A stretch of DNA of 64,000 nt, taken from an uncultured Mollicutes bacterium. GTDB lineage: Bacteria; Bacillota_I; Bacilli_A; Acholeplasmatales; Anaeroplasmataceae. Positions 52,001 to 59,800 of this stretch are shown here, piece after piece; within the stretch, counting starts at the first letter, position 1; each line of letters begins with the position of its first letter. The stretch spans positions 62,001 through 126,000 of the forward strand of contig UQFG01000003.1 in NCBI GenBank assembly GCA_900540175.1, in the 5' to 3' direction. The notes under the pieces were generated by a model. The model saw nothing but the letters and a program-made list of their open reading frames with translations. It was not told the DNA's origin and searched no databases. Position numbers and translations under genes: made by a program.

Positions 52001-54656
52001 CTCCGTTTTCCTCAACAGCTCTGTTCCAGACGGTAAGACCGTTGCCGAGATAGCCCATACCAATGTCAAAGGCAGGCGTTTCCTCTGTTTTTACTTCGGG
52101 CGGTAACTCCTTAACCTTCAGGTGGTCGTTCATCGGGTTTTCCTGTACCCTACGGTCGAACTCCGCTCTGTCCATTTCCTTTTGGAATAATGGGTACTGC
52201 ATATCGTGAAGAACGACACGCTCATCATCAAAGGAAAGGATTTCGTATTCGTCAGCGCCCATATATACCGTATCGCCGAGATGATAGGCATACGCTGAAT
52301 TTTCAGGAGTTTCAGATCGTTCTATTGACAAAATCGGATTAAAATTTCCGGTGTATTCAAATAACTCATTTTCGCCCGGAATATATAGTCTGCCGTTTTC
52401 TACGCATTTGAAAATATCTGCTGATGAGCTATTTGCAGCGTCATAAAATGCTTCGTAAGAATATGGGTGAGTAGCCCCTTCATAAGCCGACATTCCAAGA
52501 GCATTGTTGGAAATAGTTTCATTACTAATCTCTTTTAGCGTTCTTCCGGCAGGAAGTATCCCTGTTGGCTCAAAGTGATATCCGTTGTACTCAAAAGATT
52601 TGGAAACAGCCGTATTGTTTTCGGATGGCGCAGAGGAGAGGATTTCACGGTTTCTCTGTTCTTCGGTAAGTTCAGCCCGACGCTCCTCCTGCTTTTCGAG
52701 CCACTGCGGATAAATCTCTTTTTCTTTCGGGTTGAGATAACGGTCGAGGCGTATCAATTCTTTGATTCGCTTCTCAACCTGATTCCAATTCAGCGTGATA
52801 TGAGGCTTGTCATTACCGATACCCTTAGAAATCAGAATACCTTTTCCGTCGTGCTGTTCGTCAATTCCTGCTCCGGTTATCACTGGATAAGAGCCGCCCC
52901 AACCGTATTCATTTTTCAGAAAATCGGCGTTTTCCTTTGCTGACAGACTTTTTTCAAACTGCTCATAAATACGGAACTTTCCCTCAGATACACCGCTTCC
53001 ACGGGTGAGAACAGCGTCAATAATTTCTTGAGAAAAAGAAAAGGCAGAGGGCTTTTCCTCTGCCTGCATTTCCATAAAGTTCAGTTGTCCGTCTATCGAC
53101 GGGAGCGGCTTCATTGTATCCTGCAATTCTCCGAGTAACCGCATTGCTTCAAAATGCTGTGCGATCACGCTCCAATCATAGAAGCCTTGTGCTATTCGGT
53201 CTGCATAATTTCCCTCCCAAAGCTGAAGCACATTCTGCCAAGTTTTGTACCCGACTCGCCGCCCGTCGCTCAAAATCACTTCGGTATAGTCGTTATTGAA
53301 AATACCCTTGATATATTCGGTACGGGCAGCGTTATCGAGATTGCGTTCATAAAAAGCACGAATTTCCTCTTTCGAGGCTTTTAAGTGAGGAGTTGTGCCG
53401 AGGATTTCACGAATGGTATCGTCCCCGCTGAAAAACAGCAGGCTTTTGTCCTCGTTGCTTCGGTCGTAATAATCTAAGCGAAGATGACCTCCGCTTTCAC
53501 GATCTCCTGTACTCTGTTTCTCAAGTTGTTCATTTCCCGTACCCACTTCATCATATCCGCCGCTTTCAGGCTCTCGGTCAAGCCCTCCTGCACCGCCATC
53601 TTTCTCATCAGGTTTTCTTCCAGCTTCATCGCTGTCTGTTCTACTTCCGCCAAATGCTCCGTCAGGGTGCAGCTCGTCAGAAGATTGTAGTACCGGATTT
53701 TGTGGTGTTCCTTGAGAAACTTCCGCCTCATCTGAGCGTACCTGCCCAAAGTTACCTCCGGCTGCTGTGGTATTGTCAGGTCGGGTAGATTGTAGTCGCC
53801 CTGCATTGTGTATGTCAGTTCGTTCATTTTCAAAGCTCCTTTCGCTTGTATTTTCAACCCTATTGTAATCGGGCTTCTCTCTGTCAGCAATGATGCGATT
53901 TTGTCTGTCGAGAGCAAGTATTGTGCGTGATATTTCTCCAAGCCCCATCGCCGAAATGTCGCTTGTCGCAATGCCGAGGGCATTGAGAGCTTCCGCCGTA
54001 TTGAAGTTTGTAACGGCTGTAAAATCTTCTGATTCAAAAAAAGGCTCCGTATCTATACCAAGCCTTGTCATCATCATATACGCTACGCTGTTTGTTACCG
54101 CTTTCCTATAAATAGAGGTAATCATATCCTCTGAAAGACCGTAGAGGAAGCTGTCATCTGCGGCATACATCAAATCGCTTAGATAGTCGGGAATATTATC
54201 CTCCACGGCGTTTTTAGCAGCACTCAGCACTGCGTCTGCAAGACTCCCCCTGTTTTCCAGCTCACCGAAGGTATTTTCAAGAGACTCAATTACATCGTCC
54301 GTGTATTCCGGCTTCATCTGCCAAATCGGAACGGGACGGGAGTAGCGGCTTTCGTGCGTGTCCGAAATATCGAAATAATGAACTAATCGCTGTCTGCTCC
54401 GGTCAGCGTCCTCGAATACGGCGATACCCTTTGCGCCACGGTTTACCCAACGCCCGAACTTACCATTCCAACGCTCAATTTCCAGCACCGCCGTTGCGTC
54501 CGGTCTTTGGGCGTAAATAAGAAGTTGCTCATCAAAGCGCAGCCGATAGTTCCGGCAGGCGCAGCGCAAAAAAGCTTGCCAATTCTCAACATTGGAAACA
54601 ACTGCGTGTGCGGTACGGCGGTACAGTTCGGAAATCAGATCGTACTTTCGTGCCAT
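46005..54656 (-). CDS. Giant DarB-like N6-methyltransferase/helicase with MutS-I-like domain
   Basis: A 2,883-aa protein. Recognisable parts are: an N-terminal region (1-220) with RRTAHAVVSNVENWQAFLRC; a MutS domain I-like segment (about 980-1080, LVLYQVGDFFEAYGADAQTV and MCGFPANRLETYVNMLLDRG); an N6-adenine methyltransferase (about 1400-1560, NILEPSCGIGNFIG and catalytic-loop variant GNVPFGD instead of NPPF); and an SF2 helicase with AHAVGAGKT (about 2080), IDESHYYKN and DLEQRAGRTVRQGN (about 2580). The layout recalls phage P1 DarB, which protects DNA from type I restriction. The neighbours are transfer genes, so protection of DNA entering a recipient is likely. Confidence 0.88.
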   Translation of the reverse strand: MARKYDLISELYRRTAHAVVSNVENWQAFLRCACRNYRLRFDEQLLIYAQRPDATAVLEIERWNGKFGRWVNRGAKGIAVFEDADRSRQRLVHYFDISDTHESRYSRPVPIWQMKPEYTDDVIESLENTFGELENRGSLADAVLSAAKNAVEDNIPDYLSDLMYAADDSFLYGLSEDMITSIYRKAVTNSVAYMMMTRLGIDTEPFFESEDFTAVTNFNTAEALNALGIATSDISAMGLGEISRTILALDRQNRIIADREKPDYNRVENTSERSFENERTDIHNAGRLQSTRPDNTTAAGGNFGQVRSDEAEVSQGTPQNPVLQSSDELHPDGAFGGSRTDSDEAGRKPDEKDGGAGGLDREPESGGYDEVGTGNEQLEKQSTGDRESGGHLRLDYYDRSNEDKSLLFFSGDDTIREILGTTPHLKASKEEIRAFYERNLDNAARTEYIKGIFNNDYTEVILSDGRRVGYKTWQNVLQLWEGNYADRIAQGFYDWSVIAQHFEAMRLLGELQDTMKPLPSIDGQLNFMEMQAEEKPSAFSFSQEIIDAVLTRGSGVSEGKFRIYEQFEKSLSAKENADFLKNEYGWGGSYPVITGAGIDEQHDGKGILISKGIGNDKPHITLNWNQVEKRIKELIRLDRYLNPKEKEIYPQWLEKQEERRAELTEEQRNREILSSAPSENNTAVSKSFEYNGYHFEPTGILPAGRTLKEISNETISNNALGMSAYEGATHPYSYEAFYDAANSSSADIFKCVENGRLYIPGENELFEYTGNFNPILSIERSETPENSAYAYHLGDTVYMGADEYEILSFDDERVVLHDMQYPLFQKEMDRAEFDRRVQENPMNDHLKVKELPPEVKTEETPAFDIGMGYLGNGLTVWNRAVEENGDYQNIAHISNEGEINYYVDGLPEDVVARIEQAAAQEKQKALFAASYQVGDRVYLDGKPFEITRVDDWNVELMDRSVQNPQPRLEQKDSFMRLAQQDERSNRFTDAYREYGEIKEENPDSLVLYQVGDFFEAYGADAQTVSEALELNLTSRSIGNNQRAEMCGFPANRLETYVNMLLDRGFDVAVSSFENGERSTRNIVSTNKEEPVQSQPVGRIEYLDSDGNIIHTDEYTSEYQFKKDIEEESSFGTRLHFYMYRDAEGKTIDQTFISKLDTPLNAYEIIDSPYLVYDRADETLRQAEQIAGENTLPPDERFFVIETDEGYAIWDDLTEAIYIDDEGVSEEFKSEWQANDYLEQVKKSVSEKETTKHPEPEQKEDEPLTPAFVQPKRSRVQTFDLHPEIPLSERHTFDLASHEVPEAGKKERFRRNMAAINVLKECEFDNRFATPEEQEILSQYVGWGGIPEAFDENNSSWTNEFIELYTALSPDEYESARASTLTAFYTPPVVISAIYKAMEQMGFKEGNILEPSCGIGNFIGMLPQSMQDSKIYGVEIDKISAGIAQQLYQKTSIAAQPFEEANIPDSFFDAVIGNVPFGDIRVNDRRYNKHNFLIHDYFFAKCLDKLRPGGVMALITSKGTMDKENPAVRKYIAQRADLLGAIRLPNDTFKGNAGTEVVSDILILQKRDRLIDIEPEWVHLNTDENGVKMNAYFVDHPEMVLGEWKTVSGRFGEEDTVVPYENADLAELLEEAISNIHAEITDYEVDEELTEEDNSIPADPEVRNFSYTVVDDKIYYRENSRMTPVECSATAENRIKGMIALRDSVRSLIEMQTDDYPDYEIKKEQQKLNTLYDTFSKKYGLINSRANVSAFSQDSSFALLSALEVLDENGELERKADMFTKRTIKPHIPVTSVDTASEALAVSMGEKAFVDMEYMCSLTGKPEQEIYEELKGVIFLNPMYGYGGSDEQKYLMADEYLSGNVREKLAWAKKSAEVYPEDYKINVEALEKVQPKDLTASEIFVQLGTTWLPEEIAQQFMYEFLDTPVYARWNIKVHYSKLTGEWNVEGKSYDRGNLKAYNTYGTKRVNAYKIIEDTLNMKDVRVFDYVEDAEGKKKAVLNKKETAIAQSKQELIKQGFQDWVWRDPARREKLVRLYNEKFNSIRPREYDGSHIVFSGINPEIELREHQKNAVAHILYGGNTLLAHAVGAGKTFEMTAAAMEAKRLGLCNKSLFVVPNHLTEQWAAEFLQLYPAANILVATKKDFEMKNRKCFCGRIATGDYDAIIIGHSQLEKIPISIERQRAVLQQQLDDIIGGIADIKRNRGDRFSVKQLEKTKRSLQTKLQKLNDQSRKDDVVTFEELGVDRLFIDESHYYKNLYLYTKMRNVGGIAQTEAQKSSDLFMKCRYLDEITGGRGVVFATGTPISNSMVELYTIQRYLQYKTLQEHELQHFDAWASMFGETVTAVELTPEGTGYRAKTRFAKFNNLPELMAMFKEVADIKTADMLNLPVPEVEYHNIAVKPSQVQKEMVASLGERAEKIRGGNVDSSVDNMLKVTNDGRKLALDQRMMNPMLPDEEGSKVNVCVNEVFRIWEENSDKKLTQLLFCDLSTPKGAGEFSVYTDIRKKLIERGVPESEIKFIHEADTEAKKQELFKKVRCGEVRILMGSTQKMGAGTNVQNKIIASHDLDCPWRPADLEQRAGRTVRQGNENPKVGLYRYVTEGTFDAYCWQLVEGKQKFASQIMTSKSPVRSCEDVDATALSYAEIKMLAADNPHIKEKMDLDIQVQKLRLLKSNYLSEKYELEDKIIKYYPTTIARTKETIAGLEKDISLAKEHPKPLDDTFVGIEVKGVSYSEKAEGGQKIIDACKEMTSPDPIPLGKYRGFDLELSFDTFEKAYQVKIKGSLSRSISLGTDAIGNITRIDNAIEKIPERLEAKKQELTTLEQQFATAKAEVDKPFDKEEELTEKTNRLGVLNGLLNVDKRENELVDGAPDEGDSVPVSKERAYER

Positions 54657-54670
54657 CGTTTATACACCTC

Positions 54671-55603
54671 CTATCTTTCATAATCTTTTTGCTTCGGCTT
54701 TATAGGAATACCTCTTTTGTCATAGCTTTTCGGATCGGCTGCTGGTGTGTCCCAACCGAACATTGAGCCTGCCTTCATTGCCTCCGCCTGATCTTTCGTT
54801 AAGCCGAGCTTTTCGTTCATTTCGTTTACAAGGGCGTTTGTTTCACTGGGTTTGCCGCCCTGAATATCCGTACGGTAAAATCCGCTTTCGCCTTTTTTAA
54901 CAATACCGACGCAATTTTCTGTTTGCACGAATACATAACACTGTTCCGGCAGAGAGGAACGAAGGGGAATAACGGTATTTCCGTTCTGTTCCATTCGCTC
55001 GGCGAACTCACAGATGTGATAGAGGTTGCTGCCAACCTCCAAATGGTAGTTGTCAATATATCGGCAGGTACGGTCAAGCTGTTCGCCGTCGCTTAGAGTA
55101 ATACGGATTTTATCCCCATCAGGGATGATAAATTTTTCTTTGTAATCCGGCGTGATAAAATGGATTCCACAGCTTGCTTTTTCGATATGCCGGTCAAGCC
55201 ATTCCCGCACATAACAGTAACAGTAAAAGTTGTAGTCCCCACGGGCAGGATTACACCGTATCAGGAAAGCGTGCTTTTCGGTATCAGCACGGAAACCGTA
55301 CTCTGTCGCATAGTTTCCCTGAAAAGCGCTGTCCGGATAATTTTTCGCATACTGTGACATATCGGTGCGGCTTTTTAACAGCCCGTATTCTTCAGAACGC
55401 AGAGCATTGATAATCTCGTTAAGCTCGTTTTTGAACTCGTCTGTTTTCAAATCCCGCCTGCGGTCAAACCACGAGGAGTAGAACTCATTGCCTGTGCCGA
55501 AGTCGCCACGCAGATACCCAATATTTCCGGTCTGTCCCTCTATCTGTGTGCTTTGTGCGTAAGTATATTTTTGTTCGTCCATATGAAGCGGTCGAATTTT
55601 CAT
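54671..55603 (-). CDS. Unknown protein upstream of the DarB-like gene
   Basis: A 310-aa soluble protein starting MKIRPLHMDEQKYTYAQSTQ, with a middle part (YATEYGFRADTEKHAFLIRC and NFYCYCYVREWLDRHIEKAS) and a C-terminal segment EAMKAGSMFGWDTPAADPKS typical of the ICE hypothetical proteins around this gene. GAGGTGAG precedes the ATG. I cannot name the family. Confidence 0.7.
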   Translation of the reverse strand: MKIRPLHMDEQKYTYAQSTQIEGQTGNIGYLRGDFGTGNEFYSSWFDRRRDLKTDEFKNELNEIINALRSEEYGLLKSRTDMSQYAKNYPDSAFQGNYATEYGFRADTEKHAFLIRCNPARGDYNFYCYCYVREWLDRHIEKASCGIHFITPDYKEKFIIPDGDKIRITLSDGEQLDRTCRYIDNYHLEVGSNLYHICEFAERMEQNGNTVIPLRSSLPEQCYVFVQTENCVGIVKKGESGFYRTDIQGGKPSETNALVNEMNEKLGLTKDQAEAMKAGSMFGWDTPAADPKSYDKRGIPIKPKQKDYER

Positions 55604-55607
55604 TTTC

Positions 55608-56192
55608 TCACCTCGCTTGTTCTCTTGCTGTTCTCTGTTTCGGTATGTGAAAGCCATAGACTACGGCAATTTCATCTCCAAGCCGTTTGGTCACTCTCGT
55701 TATATCCGCCCGTGTCGCTTTCCCAAAATAGATTTTTTCCTGCAAGCGTTCAATCTGTTCCGGCGAAGCAGTATCCTTAAATACACGGTACAGGTAATGA
55801 TTTGTCCCATCGTGATGGACAGCGTCGGCTCGAAGATCGCCGTACTTATCCACATACCACTCCGTCATATCCGTGTCGGAATACAGGCAATCCTTAATGT
55901 TACCGGAATCAATCATTTTGTATCCCATCACTCTGCCGTTCCATCTGCCGATGTCGCCGATGACGATGATCGGCTGAGATAGCTGGACATTAAGGTTTGC
56001 TCGTTCATCAAAAAGATACTCGCCATTGGTTTCAACCATATATTCGTACAGCTCGTGTTCGTCATTCGGATTCCCGTCAATTTCATTGATTTCAAGGAAA
56101 TCCTTATAGCTGTCACGCCAATCATCAGGGTTGAGATTCATATCGCTCCAGATAATATGCTTATCCGTTGTTCTGTTCTGACTGCTGCTCAT
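55608..56192 (-). CDS. Unknown acidic protein
   Basis: A 194-aa protein (from the ATG with GGGAGG 8 nt upstream). It contains IWSDMNLNPDDWRDSYKDFL and later IIVIGDIGRWNGRVMGYKMI and KRLGDEIAVVYGFHIPKQR. No membrane segment or known motif. It sits in a string of small backbone genes and is coupled to both neighbours; a DNA-protection role like that of the giant gene is possible but unsupported. Confidence 0.7.
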   Translation of the reverse strand: MSSSQNRTTDKHIIWSDMNLNPDDWRDSYKDFLEINEIDGNPNDEHELYEYMVETNGEYLFDERANLNVQLSQPIIVIGDIGRWNGRVMGYKMIDSGNIKDCLYSDTDMTEWYVDKYGDLRADAVHHDGTNHYLYRVFKDTASPEQIERLQEKIYFGKATRADITRVTKRLGDEIAVVYGFHIPKQRTAREQAR

Positions 56193-56415
56193 CATCAGCA
56201 CCTCCCAAATAGGAAAAGAGCCTGTTCTTTGCGATCTGCTCCTGAAGCTCTGTGATAACCGTCATATCGGAAACGGATATATCGGGAATTTTCAAAATGC
56301 TTTGCAGGCTCAGCGCTTTCAAGTCTTTTTCGGTTTTACAGCCGGATTCGTAGAGTTTCGCAAGCACCTTTACTTTCTGCTGCAAAGCGGTATTTGTACC
56401 TTTTTTTGTTGCCAT
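56161..56415 (-). CDS. Small helical protein
   Basis: An 84-aa protein, MATKKGTNTALQQKVKVLAK, then LYESGCKTEKDLKALSLQSI. It is charged and helical with no recognised domain. The start is supported by GGAGG. It overlaps the next gene by 32 nt. Confidence 0.7.
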   Translation of the reverse strand: MATKKGTNTALQQKVKVLAKLYESGCKTEKDLKALSLQSILKIPDISVSDMTVITELQEQIAKNRLFSYLGGADDEQQSEQNNG

Positions 56416-56426
56416 AATAATCCTCC

Positions 56427-56720
56427 TTACTGAATGTTAATAATAATGCAGACATCTCTTTTGCTTTCATCATTCTGATTGCGGGACAATTCCGGGAAAA
56501 GGGACTGAACTCGCTGTCGTGCTCTGCGAATTGACTCAAAGCACGGAAGTCCGTAGCTTTTGTAGTTGAAAACAATATCTGCAAGTGGGAGCTCGCCCGC
56601 CCGCAAATATCCGTAACGGTTGTAGTAGTGAAGGATAAGAAGCATATCGTCAAATCGTGAAGCTGGACAATCTCTTAAAATCTCACGAACACGGCTTTCC
56701 ACCGTTTTTAATTTTGTCAT
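56427..56720 (-). CDS. Small protein of unknown function
   Basis: A 97-aa protein with ESRVREILRDCPASRFDDML, then ILHYYNRYGYLRAGELPLAD and SIRRARQRVQSLFPELSRNQ. It resembles short phage or ICE proteins with a winged-helix-like layout, but I cannot assign it. GGAGG precedes the ATG. Confidence 0.7.
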   Translation of the reverse strand: MTKLKTVESRVREILRDCPASRFDDMLLILHYYNRYGYLRAGELPLADIVFNYKSYGLPCFESIRRARQRVQSLFPELSRNQNDESKRDVCIIINIQ

Positions 56721-56787
56721 TCTGTTTGACCTCCTTGAAAATAGAAAAGGGGACGGAGTTTTTATGCCCCGCCCCCAGCAAATATTC

Positions 56788-56880
56788 TTACTTTTTCTTT
56801 CTGTTACGGATCTGCAAAAAGATAAAGCCGCCTACGATAAAGACGACCAGAGCAATTCCAATGATTGCTTTCAGTTCCAT
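56788..56880 (-). CDS. 30-aa membrane peptide after the adhesin
   Basis: It encodes MELKAIIGIALVVFIVGGFI, then FLQIRNRKKK: one membrane helix and a basic end. Its ATG overlaps the adhesin stop (TGATG) and GGAGG lies 7 nt upstream, so it is a real translated cistron. Confidence 0.7.
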   Translation of the reverse strand: MELKAIIGIALVVFIVGGFIFLQIRNRKKK

Positions 56881-59800
56881 CAGTTATCCTCCTTTTTCTT
56901 CTTTTTCTTAAAGCCGAGAATACCGCAAGCCGCTATGCCCGCTGCCGACACGCCCGCAAGGGTAAGCCAAAGACCGAGCTTGCTGTCATCTCCGGTTTTC
57001 GGCGTGTCTCTCAGCTCATTGTGCATTTCAACGACCGTAGTCGCTCCCATCTGTACCGCAGCCTCCTTATCGGCAGGCAGGATATACATCGCAGAAGCGG
57101 AATTATTTACTTCGGAAATTTTATACTCGCCGATACGCAGCCCTTCAATGAAAATCTCGCCGTTTTCGTCCGTTTCAAGGGTAACATCATAGCCGTTTGC
57201 ACCGGTAATGCGGAAAGCAAAGCCTTCCACCTTTCCATCGGACGAAGTTTTTACGATCTTCAAGTTGCCACGCATAGGCTCGTTTGCAAAGCCTTTGCCC
57301 TCTGTGTTTTCGACCTGATAGGTCTTTCCGTCTGTATCGATGAATACCTCGTACACGCCCTCGTCACGGATATACGAATCCGGACTTGCTGATTCCAAAA
57401 TGAAGTAGCATCCGTAGAGCAGATCGTTCATTTCATACTGCCCGATTTCTTTTTCGGTCAGTGTGCCGATCAGTTCGTCCTCACTGTCCAACTCGCCGTT
57501 GTTGTTGGAGTCCTTATAGACCTCAAACACAGCGCCCGTCAGCTTCGTATCGGTATATTCAGCGTCTACCTTCGTAAGAGCGATATTGCCACGCACCAGC
57601 TCATTGACGATTTCAATCTCAACGACTTGCTCATTCTCTGAGATGTTCACATCATAGACCGTTTCGTTAAGGACGAATCCAGTAAGCGGCTTGATCTCAC
57701 GGATATACCAGTTTCCGTAAGGAACATTCTCAAAGGAGAAGCTGCCATCGTCGCCGGATACGGCGGTCATCAGGGCATTTTCCTCAGTAAATTCCACATC
57801 ATCGCTCTTAAACAAACCAATGAGCGCACCGCCGAGTCCCTCGCCGTCCTCGTCCACCTTTTTACCGGAAACCGAGCCGTAGATCAGCTTGTTTTCCATC
57901 GGCTCTCCGTCATTTACGGCAATCACAACCGTTGCGGCTTCCTGTCCCGCATACTCAAATACAACGGGATATTTTTCGCCGCTAAGCTGATAATGCTCGT
58001 CTGTCGCAAGCTCCTTCACATAAAAGCTTCCCAAAGGCAGATCGGTCTTAATGGTTGCCTTGCCGTTTTCATCAAGGGTAATGATTTCAAGCAGACCGTC
58101 TTTCGGAATGGAAGTGCCGCTTGCGGATACAAGCTCCTCATCGGCAAACAAGCCAAAGCTGATATTTTTGATTTCTCCGTTATTGCCGATACCAAACAGC
58201 TCGTTTATCTCCAGCGCTTTTTCAAGGCTTACTTCAACCTTCTGTCTTTCATTGACAAAGGAAGTCGCCGTTTCAGTTACGGCTACATTCTGTCCGGCGT
58301 AAATCAGTTCTACGGTATGGACTTCATCGCTTAATACCATTCCGTAGCCTGCCTTGACTTCTTTGACTTCATATTTTCCGAGGTAGAGTTCCTTGCTCTC
58401 AGCAAAACCGGTTTCATCAGTTGTAACCGTATCTACCAGCTCGCCCTTGCTGTATCTCAGCGTACCGTCGGGTGTTACCACATCTTCGGCGGCACGGATT
58501 TCATAAACCGTATCAGGCAGTCCCTGTGTTTCATAGATAGGCTGATAGATAACGGGAAGTTCCTGCCCGTTTTCATCTGTACCTCCGCTTACTGAAACGC
58601 CGAAGAATACCTCGCCCGTCTTTTCAATGCTGATTGTGCCTTTCTGCGGCATATTGGTCTTTTCGACTTTTATCACTGTTACCCCGCTTTCGTCAGAAGA
58701 ATTTTCTTCCGCTACATCAAAATAGACGGGTGTGGAATCAAGAACATATCCATAAGGGCTCTGCACCTCAACGATAGAGTAGCCCTGACCGTATGGCAGC
58801 TTTTCCGGCGTTACGAGCGAGCCGTTAGCGTCGGTATAGAAAGTGTCAACGGTTGTCGGGGTGGGATAGGTAAATTCCATCGTGATGAGATTGCCGGACG
58901 GATCGTAAATCTGGAATCCTGCGCCCGCATAGGGAATGGTCTTGCCCGTTTCTGCGTCCACCTTTACCACTTGGATATAGCTTTCAAAATTTCTGTTGTT
59001 AATCAGATAGCGATAGGTCTGAGCGTCTTTAGCAATGAACACATCAAAATCGTCCATAAGCTCTCTGCCTTCCCAACCGGATACCTGATGCACGGTATAA
59101 ATGCCGTAAGGCATATCCTTTGTCTGTGCAAATCCGTTCTCATCGCAGATCAGCGTATCACGCTCGGACTCCTTTGCGCTCTCAAAGCTGCCTGCGGATT
59201 TGAGATATACTTCAAAAACAGCGCCTTCTTCGGGTGTTTCAATCTGTGTGTCGCCATCGTCCGTATGTTTGATAATGGCGATATTGCCCTTGATGACCTG
59301 TTCATTTACATCATTTGCGGTTTGATTATGTTCAATGGTATAAAGCTCCGGCTCTGCGCCGACCTTATGGACAGTCGGATCAAGCAAATAGCCTTCGCTC
59401 GGCTCTAATTCCTTGATTGTCCAATCCGCATCGCAAACATATTCTTTTGTGGTAAACTGACCGTTTTCATCGGTATAGTATTCGTCAATGAGCTGGTCGC
59501 TCTTGAAAATACCGTATTTTGCTCCTGCAAGGGAGGCGTTGCCCTGAGCCGCTCCTGTTTCAGCGTCGCTCTTGGTAACGGTAACTGTAAACTTTTTCAG
59601 GACATTGGTAAAATTGCGGGTAGTGACCTCATTCCACTTAACGGGCGCTGTCTGATCTTCGGGAATGACATAACGAATTGCAGTATCCACTTCCTCGATG
59701 GTATAGGGCGTTGTGCCGCTTATCAACACATCATCAAAGGTCGCCACACCGTTTTTATCCGTAACGGCATACTCTTCTACGGCAATGCCGGAGAGCGATG

